Positions 25,634 to 32,032 of a DNA stretch of 37,495 bases are shown one piece after another. Under the pieces are notes generated by a model that was not told where the DNA came from, did no database searches, and was given only the letters and a program-made list of their open reading frames with translations. The translations under genes and the position numbers were made by a program. Every line of letters begins with the position of its first letter. Within the stretch, counting starts at the first letter, position 1. Source of the stretch: Kiritimatiellia bacterium (GTDB taxonomy: Bacteria; Verrucomicrobiota; Kiritimatiellia; RFP12; UBA1067); the NCBI GenBank assembly GCA_017450695.1, contig JAFSTA010000102.1:1-37495 (forward strand). The letters are read 5' to 3'.

Positions 25634-26067
25634 ACCTTTCCTTCGCGTCTCTGTGACTCCGCGTGAGATCCCAAACGAGGAATCCGGAATCACTGCTTCC
25701 CCAACTATCTACCTTCCACGAAGTGCGCTTCGCGCATCTGCATTTCTATGCGGGATTGCTGAAACATCCGCCTCTTTTGCATACGATACCCCGCAGGTTC
25801 AAAACATATGTTTTTTTGTTCATCAAAACCAAGGAATCCGCCTGCCCGATGTCACGACTCGTCAGGCGCAACGTCTTCAATACAAAGAACACAAAGGGGC
25901 GGAATAATCCTTGTGATCTTTGTAGCCCTTGCGGCAAAGCCTTGATGTTCACGCCGTCTCCGGTCGCGACGGGGCGCTACTCTCCCGTTGTGTCGCGGTC
26001 GTTCCCGTTCTATAAGCGGTCGCGCGGCAGCGCGATCCTCTCCCCAAAGTGCCGATCCGTCACGCGA
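25634..26067. other. Gene-free stretch beyond the DUF1846 gene end
   Basis: No convincing gene. It contains a foldback of CACAAAG-type repeats at 25881-25924 and a GGTCGCGAC copy at 25962-25987. Confidence 0.55.
25881..25924. repeat. Foldback built from CACAAAG-type repeat
   Basis: Left arm TACAAAGAACACAAAGG and right arm CCTTGTGATCTTTGTA pair with one mismatch and one bulge around an 11-nt loop. The arms are the same repeat family as 25457-25483, here in inverted arrangement. Confidence 0.65.
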
Positions 26068-27585
26068 TCACGCATCGACGAAGAGATCGGTGCTCGCGAA
26101 GAACGGATCGGTCGTGCAACGGATGCCGATACGGCGGAGTCCGGCGGCATCTCCCGGGGTGACCATGTGCGTCATGTGCATTTCGCAATCGCGCAAGTCC
26201 AGCAGCTTCTCCGTCGCGATCTGCGCGGCGGGATTGGAAGGGCAGCTGATCGCCAATCCGATCAACGCCTCGTCCAGATTGAGGCTCGTGTTCTTGCTCT
26301 TCAGGAGGTCATGCTTCATGTGGATGATCGACTGCACGTACTGCGGCGAGATCAAATGGAGCGGATCGGGAATTCCCGCCAGCTTTTTGATCGCGTTCAA
26401 CACGACAGCCGCCGCCGCATGAAGCTCGTTGGAGTTTTTGCCGATCACAACCCGACCGTCCTTCAGCTGCAAAGCCGCTCCGACATACGTGCCGTTGTGC
26501 CCTTTTCCGCACTCTTTCGCAGCCTTGCCCGCCTCACGGGCGGGCTTGACGATCAGGCGATCTTCCGGAACGAGCTTCAGTTTTTTCATCAGTTCGTCCA
26601 CCCGATCCAGCGCGGACTGTTCCCCCTGTCCCAGAGTGTATTCGCAGAGATGCCGGAAATAACGACGGATCACCTCCTGTCGCGACGCTTCGCAGACAAC
26701 CGCATCATCGACAATTCCGCAACTGATTTTGTTTACGCCCATGTCCGTCGGGGACTTGTAAGGGCAGGCGTCATTCGTCATCTTCTCCCAAATCGCACGA
26801 AGCAACGGGAATGCCGCGACATCGCGGTTATAGTTGATCGCCTCCAGATTGTACGCCTGCAGATGATAGGGGTCAACCTCGTTGAAATCCTTCAGGTCGG
26901 CAGTTGCCGCCTCATACGCGATGTTGACGGGATGGTCAAGCGGCAGATCCCACACGGGAAAGGTCTCGAACTTCGCGTATCCCGCCATGCGTCCCTGCTT
27001 GTGCTCGTGATACAGTTGGGTCAGGCAGGTGGCGAGCTTCCCGCTGCCGGGACCGGGGGCAGTGACCACGACGATCGGCCGCTCGGTCGGGACGAACTCG
27101 TTCGCGCCGTACCCCTTCTCGCTCACGATCGTATCGACATCGGTCGGATACCCCTGCGTCACATAGTGGTAGTGGACGGAAATGCCGCGATGCTCCAAAC
27201 GCGCGCGGAACTGCTGCGCGGGCTTCTGTCCGCTGTACCGCGTAATGACAACCGCCCGGACAAGCAAACCGAGATTCCGCAACCCGTCGATCAACCGCAG
27301 GGTATCGCTCTCGTAGGAAATGCCGAAATCCGCCCGCATCTTTTTCCGTTCGATATCCCCCGCATAGATACACAGGATAATCTCCGCCTTGTCCTTCAGC
27401 TTCTGAAGAAGCCTCAGCTTCACATTGGGATCGTAACCGGGGAGAATGCGCGCCGCGTGCAAATCCTGCATCAGCTTGCCGCCAAACTCCAGATAGAGCT
27501 TATTCCCGTTCTTTTCCGCACGACGCAGGATCTCCTCCGTCTGCTCCGACAAATACTTCTCGTTGTCAAATCCGATCTGCTGCAT
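26068..27585 (-). CDS. DUF1846 family protein (cytoplasmic, function not established)
   Basis: 505 aa, the usual length for DUF1846 (PF08903). Characteristic stretches are GFDNEKYLSEQTEEI (5-19), YLEFGGKLMQDLHAARILPGYD (31-52), a P-loop-like APGPGSGK (176-183) and GRMAGYAKFETFPVWDLPLDHPVN. There is no signal peptide or membrane segment. The family is widespread in anaerobes and its structure is known, but I know of no firmly assigned reaction; the P-loop-like motif suggests nucleotide binding. GGAAGG is close to ATG 27585. It stands alone: a gene-free kilobase lies downstream and a 600-bp repeat region upstream. Confidence 0.9.
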   Translation of the reverse strand: MQQIGFDNEKYLSEQTEEILRRAEKNGNKLYLEFGGKLMQDLHAARILPGYDPNVKLRLLQKLKDKAEIILCIYAGDIERKKMRADFGISYESDTLRLIDGLRNLGLLVRAVVITRYSGQKPAQQFRARLEHRGISVHYHYVTQGYPTDVDTIVSEKGYGANEFVPTERPIVVVTAPGPGSGKLATCLTQLYHEHKQGRMAGYAKFETFPVWDLPLDHPVNIAYEAATADLKDFNEVDPYHLQAYNLEAINYNRDVAAFPLLRAIWEKMTNDACPYKSPTDMGVNKISCGIVDDAVVCEASRQEVIRRYFRHLCEYTLGQGEQSALDRVDELMKKLKLVPEDRLIVKPAREAGKAAKECGKGHNGTYVGAALQLKDGRVVIGKNSNELHAAAAVVLNAIKKLAGIPDPLHLISPQYVQSIIHMKHDLLKSKNTSLNLDEALIGLAISCPSNPAAQIATEKLLDLRDCEMHMTHMVTPGDAAGLRRIGIRCTTDPFFASTDLFVDA

Positions 27586-27614
27586 AGCCTTCCACGCTTT
27601 CCTTGAACAAAAAC

Positions 27615-27643
27615 ATTTTTGAGTTTTTCCGAGACAAAGTCAA
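27615..27643 (-). promoter_or_regulatory. Candidate promoter for the DUF1846 gene
   Basis: On the minus strand TTGACT (27643-27638) and AAAAAT (27620-27615) are 17 bp apart. The leader to ATG 27585 would be about 23 nt. Confidence 0.45.
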
Positions 27644-28133
27644 GGTCGCGTTCCAGAAATTTCAGGTGGAGAGTCGCAAATCGTGTAACCGGAATGGGCA
27701 ATCGCGGTCGCGACGGGACGCGCACACGACGGTCGCGACGAGACGCGACCATTCTTGCATAAGGCAAAAGACAAGCGACGTGCGACACGCGACATGCGCA
27801 ACAACATTCCGACACGCACCTGTCGGGTGTCTCATTTTCCCCGCTGGCGGTGTCAGCCGATGAGAAAGGCACTCTTTTAAAAAGAACAACAACTGGAACA
27901 ACGGAAAGACAACTTGCTGGCGGTCGTCGCGCAACCACGCGACGTTTCCCATCCGGCTCGCGGTTGCGAGCCGTCCATTCTTGAGTTTCAAGTTATCCCT
28001 GTTGTTTCCTAGCCTATACGTTGGCGGGAAAGTCCACCGCCCTCGCTCGCTCGAAAATGGAAATGAGGATAAGTTCCTATCCTTCAACCACCACCTAACC
28101 TTAATAGTCAGTCAACTTATAGGCAAGTTCTGC
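27644..28133. other. Gene-free divergent intergenic region with hairpins and repeats
   Basis: No gene is evident. Two GGTCGCGAC units (27706-27722 and 27731-27747) are followed by GCGAC-rich sequence. Perfect 7-bp stems occur at 27955-27972 (GGCTCGC/GCGAGCC) and just before it (CGTCGCG/CGCGACG), and GGCGG/CCGCC around 28023-28041. Confidence 0.55.
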
Positions 28134-28162
28134 TTGAAGGGGGGGGAGGGGTGTGGTACACT
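28134..28162 (+). promoter_or_regulatory. Sigma70-type promoter for the D,D-carboxypeptidase gene
   Basis: TTGAAG (28134-28139), an exactly 17-bp G-rich spacer, and TACACT (28157-28162). Transcription would begin near 28169, giving a leader of about 28 nt that includes GGGAG before ATG 28197. Confidence 0.6.
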
Positions 28163-28196
28163 AGTTTTCGTTTTAAGGTTAAGGATTGGGAGAACC

Positions 28197-29180
28197 ATGA
28201 AAAAAATTGTCGTACTTGCTTTGTCCTCTGTTCTGTTTGTCTCCGCCGCGGCGTTTGCCGCACCGGCGAAAGCGAAGGCCCCTGCCAAAAAACCGGCGGC
28301 CGCGCAAAAGGCAACGAAACCTGCGCCGAAGAAAGCGGCGCCTGCGAAGAAGACCTCGAACCGTCGCGCAGACTGTATTGCGAAATACCCGTATGTCGGC
28401 GCGATTGCGCTGGACGCTGCGGACGGCCGCGTGTTGTTTGAGGACAAGGCGGACGTGCCGGGTTATCCCGCCAGCACATTGAAGCTGATGACGCTCCTGG
28501 TCGTGCAGAAAAAGATTGAGTCAGGGGCTGTCAATCTGAGCGACCAGTGCAAGGTTTCCGTCCGTGCCTATCGTCAGGGCGGTTCCCAGTGTTACTTGGA
28601 TCCCAAGGAAACCTTCCCCGTGGAGGAACTTCTGTATGCGCTGATGGTGAAGAGCGCGAATGACGCGGCCGTCTGCCTTGCCGAGCATGTGGCCGGATCG
28701 TGCGAGGAGTTCGTCGCCATGATGAACAAGGAGGCCGAGTTGCTGGGAATGACGAACACCCGGTTCTCCTCCGTCAACGGACTGCCGCCCGATTTGGCGA
28801 AGGGGGAAAAGCAGGACGTGACGACCGCGCGCGATATGGGGAAGCTCTGCGTGGAACTCTGCCGCCATCCCGACATCTTCAAGTACACCGGGTGCGCCGT
28901 GCGCGGATTCCGCGAGAAGGGATCGAAAGCGTACATCGAGATGCGTACGCACAACACCTTCCTGAAAGAGGGAATGCCGGGGTGCGACGGTTTCAAAACC
29001 GGTTATACGGCGACTGCCGGTTATTCCATCTGCGTGACCGTGAAACGCGGTGACCGCCGTGTGATCGTGGTTGTGCTGGGAAGCTGGACGAACAACATCT
29101 ATGGATCGGTCATGGACGGCATCAAGGTCCGCGACACCGCCGCGCGCGAAATCATCAACAAGGCATTCGCGACGGAATAA
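28197..29180 (+). CDS. D-alanyl-D-alanine carboxypeptidase (S11 penicillin-binding protein)
   Basis: 327 aa. ATG 28197 has GGGAG 5 bp upstream and a clear signal peptide (residues 1-22). An in-frame start at 27981 precedes the promoter and is rejected. Residues 23-55 are a Lys/Ala/Pro low-complexity linker, unusual for this family. All three catalytic motifs are present: S93-T-L-K96 (SxxK), S153-A-N155 (SxN) and K267-T-G269 (KTG). The enzyme removes the terminal D-Ala of peptidoglycan stem peptides in the periplasm. It lacks the PBP5 C-terminal beta domain and amphipathic anchor (it is shorter than the ~400 aa of PBP5), so it is probably soluble; the basic linker may bind the wall or membrane phosphates. 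This resembles DacF/DacB-type enzymes. Confidence 0.92.
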   Translation: MKKIVVLALSSVLFVSAAAFAAPAKAKAPAKKPAAAQKATKPAPKKAAPAKKTSNRRADCIAKYPYVGAIALDAADGRVLFEDKADVPGYPASTLKLMTLLVVQKKIESGAVNLSDQCKVSVRAYRQGGSQCYLDPKETFPVEELLYALMVKSANDAAVCLAEHVAGSCEEFVAMMNKEAELLGMTNTRFSSVNGLPPDLAKGEKQDVTTARDMGKLCVELCRHPDIFKYTGCAVRGFREKGSKAYIEMRTHNTFLKEGMPGCDGFKTGYTATAGYSICVTVKRGDRRVIVVVLGSWTNNIYGSVMDGIKVRDTAAREIINKAFATE

Positions 29181-29192
29181 TCCGAAAGACGG

Positions 29193-29240
29193 AAGGGCGG
29201 CGGCTCCGCTGACTGGGAAGTGGTGGCTTCGCCGCCCCTT
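29193..29240 (+). terminator. Possible terminator hairpin after the carboxypeptidase gene
   Basis: AAGGGCGGCG (29193-29202) can pair with CGCCGCCCCTT (29230-29240) with one bulge, around a 27-nt loop, 12 bp after the stop. No U-tract follows. Confidence 0.35.
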
Positions 29241-29325
29241 ATCTGCATCTCAGCTTTTCAGCTTCTCAGCCTCCCCGCTTCCCCGCTGGTGACCCCAACA
29301 AACGGCAGACGCCATCGCCGTAACC

Positions 29326-29342
29326 GGCCGCGACGGAGCGCG
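29326..29342 (+). repeat. GGTCGCGACGGGGCGCG-family copy (diverged)
   Basis: GGCCGCGACGGAGCGCG, intergenic, 145 bp after the carboxypeptidase gene. Confidence 0.5.
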
Positions 29343-29375
29343 ACAAGGCAACTAAAGAAGCGACCGTCGGCAAAA

Positions 29376-29473
29376 GCGACATTCAACGGCCGACGTTCGA
29401 CAACCCGGCGACAACCGACGGCCGAAATGTCGCAAGTCGTCCCGGTTGTCGGCCGTCGAATGTCGAATGTCGC
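29376..29473. repeat. Long imperfect inverted repeat, GTCG-rich
   Basis: Arms of about 37-38 nt (29376-29412 and 29436-29473) pair imperfectly. The left begins GCGACATTC and the right ends GAATGTCGC, with CGGCCGAC and CGACAACC blocks matched in both. It lies between the carboxypeptidase gene and psd. Confidence 0.5.
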
Positions 29474-29502
29474 CCCACCCCAGTTGACTGCGCAGTGCAT
29501 CG

Positions 29503-29531
29503 TTGACACCGCCGCTGGATTATGGGAGAAT
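29503..29531 (+). promoter_or_regulatory. Candidate promoter for the psd-pssA cluster
   Basis: A perfect TTGACA (29503-29508) and GAGAAT (29526-29531) are separated by 17 bp. Transcription would start near 29538, which would exclude the strong GGAGG at 29532-29536 from the RNA and favour the psd start at 29615. Confidence 0.4.
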
Positions 29532-29614
29532 GGAGGTGATGTTTGCAACAACAAATCAAGTCGAAGGCGTCCCCTTCCTTTGGATGCCCGGCGGAACGCG
29601 AAGAAGTCATTGCC

Positions 29615-30322
29615 ATGATTGATCTATCGACAAAACGTTTTCTCTGCCCTGCGATCAGCAAGGAGGGTATCCCCTTTGTGATCGCCGGATTCATCTTCAC
29701 CCTGCTCCTGTGTACGGGATTCGCTTTCCTCCATCGATGGCTCGCCTGGTACGGTGTGGTCTGCGCGGCGATTCTGGGACTGGGGCTGACCTACGCGATC
29801 TACCTTTTTTTCCGCGATCCGGAACGTGTTTCCCCCGATGACCCCGCACTGGTTCTCTCCCCGGCGGATGGTTTTGTCTCCCTGATCCAGGAAGTTCCCC
29901 TTCCCAAGGAATTCGGGACGGAGTTCGGAACGGAGCCGGTTTGGCGCGTGAGCGTGTTTATGTCCGTTCTGAATGTACACGTCAACCGGATGCCGGTGGG
30001 CGGCACGATTGTCAAGGATGTGTATGTGCCGGGCGCGTTCATCAACGCCTCGTTGGACAAGGCGAGCGAAAAGAACGAACGGCACCTGTACCTTGTCAAA
30101 ACGGATCAGGGGCGGCAGGTCGCCTTTGTGCAGATCGCGGGGCTGATCGCCCGACGGATTGTCAGCCGTGTCCGCGAAGGACAAAAGCTCCAGCGCGGTG
30201 AACGGTTCGGATTGATCCGATTTGGAAGCCGACTGGACATTTATCTGCCGAAGGGTGTCCTTCCAAGCGTGAAACTCGGGCAGATGATGGTTGCGGGAGA
30301 AACCCCACTTGCGAGGTTGTAA
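29615..30322 (+). CDS. psd: Phosphatidylserine decarboxylase, short type
   Basis: 235 aa from ATG 29615. It decarboxylates phosphatidylserine to phosphatidylethanolamine at the inner membrane. The N-terminus has the family's EGIPFVIAG stretch and two hydrophobic segments (about 20-65), then FFRDPERVSPDDPALVLSPADG (about 68-90), the NVHVNRMPVGG motif, and the self-cleavage site G204-S205 (IRFGSRLDIYLP), whose Ser becomes the pyruvoyl cofactor. This is the short (about 210-230 aa) form. A TTG at 29543 preceded by GGAGGTGAT could add 24 residues, but the extension lacks family similarity and a candidate promoter would start downstream of that ribosome site. The stop overlaps the pssA start (TAATG), so translation is coupled. 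Confidence 0.92.
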   Translation: MIDLSTKRFLCPAISKEGIPFVIAGFIFTLLLCTGFAFLHRWLAWYGVVCAAILGLGLTYAIYLFFRDPERVSPDDPALVLSPADGFVSLIQEVPLPKEFGTEFGTEPVWRVSVFMSVLNVHVNRMPVGGTIVKDVYVPGAFINASLDKASEKNERHLYLVKTDQGRQVAFVQIAGLIARRIVSRVREGQKLQRGERFGLIRFGSRLDIYLPKGVLPSVKLGQMMVAGETPLARL

Positions 30323-31173
30323 TGTCGAAATTCAGATTGCGCGGAAAAAAACAGAAGAAGGATAACAAGCGGGAGATTCCCATTCAGAGAATCATTCCCA
30401 ATATGCTGACCTTTATGGCGGCAGCGTTCGGGATCACCTCGATCCGTTACAGTTGCGCGGGCGAATGGAAACGTGCCGCGGTTTACATCCTGATTTCGTG
30501 CTTTCTGGACGGAATCGATGGCCGTGTTGCTCGTCTGCTTCGCGCCACCTCCAAACTCGGCGCGGAACTGGACTCGCTCTCCGACTTCGTCAGTTTCGGA
30601 GTCGCTCCCGCGATGCTCCTCTACTTCTGGATCATGCAGACCGTCGTTCCTGGCAGCGCCTACCACGCCTATCGCGGCATCTTCTGGGGACTCGCCCTCT
30701 TCTATGCGCTCTGCTGCGGATTCCGCCTCGCAAGGTTCAATATCATGATTGAGGATGGACCGACGCAACCGTACTGGAAACATTTCTTCCTCGGTCTTCC
30801 CGCCCCCGGAGGCGCGGGGCTTGTCATGCTTCCGCTCGTCATCTATTTCATTACCGATGCCGCGATCTGCCTCTCCCCCGTTCTCTGCTCCCTCTCGCTG
30901 CTGATCTGCGGAATTCTTCTGGCGGGACGGATTCCGACGCTCTCTGCCAAGCATCTGCGCGTTCCGCGCGTGTGGATGTTCCCGTTCATCCTGCTCGTCA
31001 TCTTTATCGTTTGTGTCTTCGTCGCGCGTCCGTGGATCGCGCTGGCGATCATTGGAACGATCTATTACCTGTCCATCCCGATTTGCGGCTATCTCTTCTT
31101 ACGCATGAAGCGCCGCTATGAAAACTCGCTTGGCAACTCTCTGCCCAGAGAAAGAACGCGACAAGGAGACTAG
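30322..31173 (+). CDS. pssA: CDP-diacylglycerol-serine O-phosphatidyltransferase
   Basis: 283 aa integral membrane enzyme that joins CDP-diacylglycerol and L-serine to phosphatidylserine, the substrate of the preceding psd product. The CDP-alcohol phosphatidyltransferase motif D66-G-x2-A70-R71-x8-G80-x3-D84-x3-D88 is intact. Hydrophobic segments occur before it (about 28-42, 52-62) and at about 90-108, 118-132, 155-175, 180-200, 217-233 and 238-260. N-terminal residues 1-20 are very basic. The start codon ATG 30322 overlaps the psd stop by one base. The psd-pssA pair completes phosphatidylethanolamine synthesis, as in many Gram-negative bacteria. It ends 2 bp before the DUF1080 gene. Confidence 0.93.
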   Translation: MSKFRLRGKKQKKDNKREIPIQRIIPNMLTFMAAAFGITSIRYSCAGEWKRAAVYILISCFLDGIDGRVARLLRATSKLGAELDSLSDFVSFGVAPAMLLYFWIMQTVVPGSAYHAYRGIFWGLALFYALCCGFRLARFNIMIEDGPTQPYWKHFFLGLPAPGGAGLVMLPLVIYFITDAAICLSPVLCSLSLLICGILLAGRIPTLSAKHLRVPRVWMFPFILLVIFIVCVFVARPWIALAIIGTIYYLSIPICGYLFLRMKRRYENSLGNSLPRERTRQGD

Positions 31174-31175
31174 TT

Positions 31176-32015
31176 ATGGTTACAAAACGGAAGCAGCTTT
31201 CACGATATGCGGCAGGTCTCGCCCTGTTTTTCGCTTGCATCGGCTCCATGCAGCTTTCTGCGCAAGATCCCGTTCCAGTCGCAGTCACGGAAGAGATCGA
31301 GCTCTTCAATGGAAAGGATCTGACGAACTGGTACCGTTTCATCAAGGGACGCGGCAAGGAGAACGACCCAAAGCATGTCTTTTCCGTCGTCAACGGCGTT
31401 CTTCGCGTTTCAGGCGAAGAAATGGGGTGCATCACGACGGAAAAAGCCTACCGTGATTACCACCTGACCGTCGAGTACCGCTGGACGGGGCGGAGTTATG
31501 GGAGCAAGAAAAAGTGCGCACCGGACAGCGGCATCCTCTTCCATTCCATCGGCAAGGACGGCGGTTTCGGCGACACCTGGATGCTATCCCACGAGTACAA
31601 CCTGATTCTCGGAGCCTCCGGCGATTTCTGGACGGTCGGGACGAAGGAACGGCCTGACATCTTTCTCGAAGCGACCGTTGGCGAAGAACGGTTGGGTGGA
31701 AAATATTACATCTACAGTCCGACGGGAAAGACCGTTCGGTTGACAGGAAACGACCGCGTATGCCGAATGGACATAGCGCGTGATTGGGCGGACGCACCGA
31801 CCGTTCGTCCTGCAGATAACGAAAAGCCCCTCGGCGAATGGAATACGGCGGAACTGATTTGCGAGGGAGATCGCGTCACCTGTCTCTTCAACGGCAAGGT
31901 GGTCAACCGCGCACGCGTCCAACCATCCGCTGGAAAAATCCAGTTGCAGTCGGAACTCTGCGGCATCGAATTCCGCCGCATCACCCTCTCTCCGCTTAAA
32001 AAAAAACTGAACTGA
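31176..32015 (+). CDS. Secreted DUF1080 protein (3-keto-disaccharide hydrolase-like), ends in an A9 run
   Basis: 279 aa. AAGGAG lies before ATG 31176. A signal peptide covers about residues 1-29 (YAAGLALFFACIGSMQLSAQ). Residues about 40-273 are one DUF1080 (PF06439) concanavalin-like domain: ELFNGKDLTNWYRF, GVLRVSGEEMGCI, DYHLTVEYRW, PDSGILFHS, EWNTAELICEGDRV, GKIQLQSELCGIEFRRITL. Members are implicated in cleaving 3-keto-glycosides; no active-site residue can be asserted here. The last codons lie in nine adenines (31998-32006), then a TGA. A -1 slip there would continue into the SUMF1/sialidase frame, giving a 1274-aa fusion. It starts 2 bp after pssA, so it is probably co-transcribed. Confidence 0.88.
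   Translation: MVTKRKQLSRYAAGLALFFACIGSMQLSAQDPVPVAVTEEIELFNGKDLTNWYRFIKGRGKENDPKHVFSVVNGVLRVSGEEMGCITTEKAYRDYHLTVEYRWTGRSYGSKKKCAPDSGILFHSIGKDGGFGDTWMLSHEYNLILGASGDFWTVGTKERPDIFLEATVGEERLGGKYYIYSPTGKTVRLTGNDRVCRMDIARDWADAPTVRPADNEKPLGEWNTAELICEGDRVTCLFNGKVVNRARVQPSAGKIQLQSELCGIEFRRITLSPLKKKLN
31998..32006 (+). promoter_or_regulatory. A9 homopolymer: possible programmed -1 slip or frameshift lesion
   Basis: The zero frame reads CTT AAA AAA AAA CTG AAC TGA. A -1 slip on the A-run gives ...KKKTELNVNSLGMRLIPI, restoring the NSLGM motif that normally begins SUMF1 domains. That stretch lies upstream of the next available ATG (32033) in the -1 frame and has no start codon of its own other than CTG 32012. 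Confidence 0.6.
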
Positions 32016-32032
32016 ACGTCAACTCGCTCGGG

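Noticed and set aside
24712-25693. Minus-strand open frames of 209-320 aa in the gene-free stretch
   Set aside because: They are translations of dispersed repeats and a foldback, with no ribosome site or family resemblance.
25663-27606. 647-aa plus-strand open frame opposite DUF1846
   Set aside because: Its coding partner on the minus strand is an intact DUF1846 protein; the plus-strand product has no domain and runs through intergenic repeats.
27981-28196. N-terminal extension of the carboxypeptidase from ATG 27981
   Set aside because: The extension precedes a good promoter, buries the signal peptide and lacks similarity to the family.
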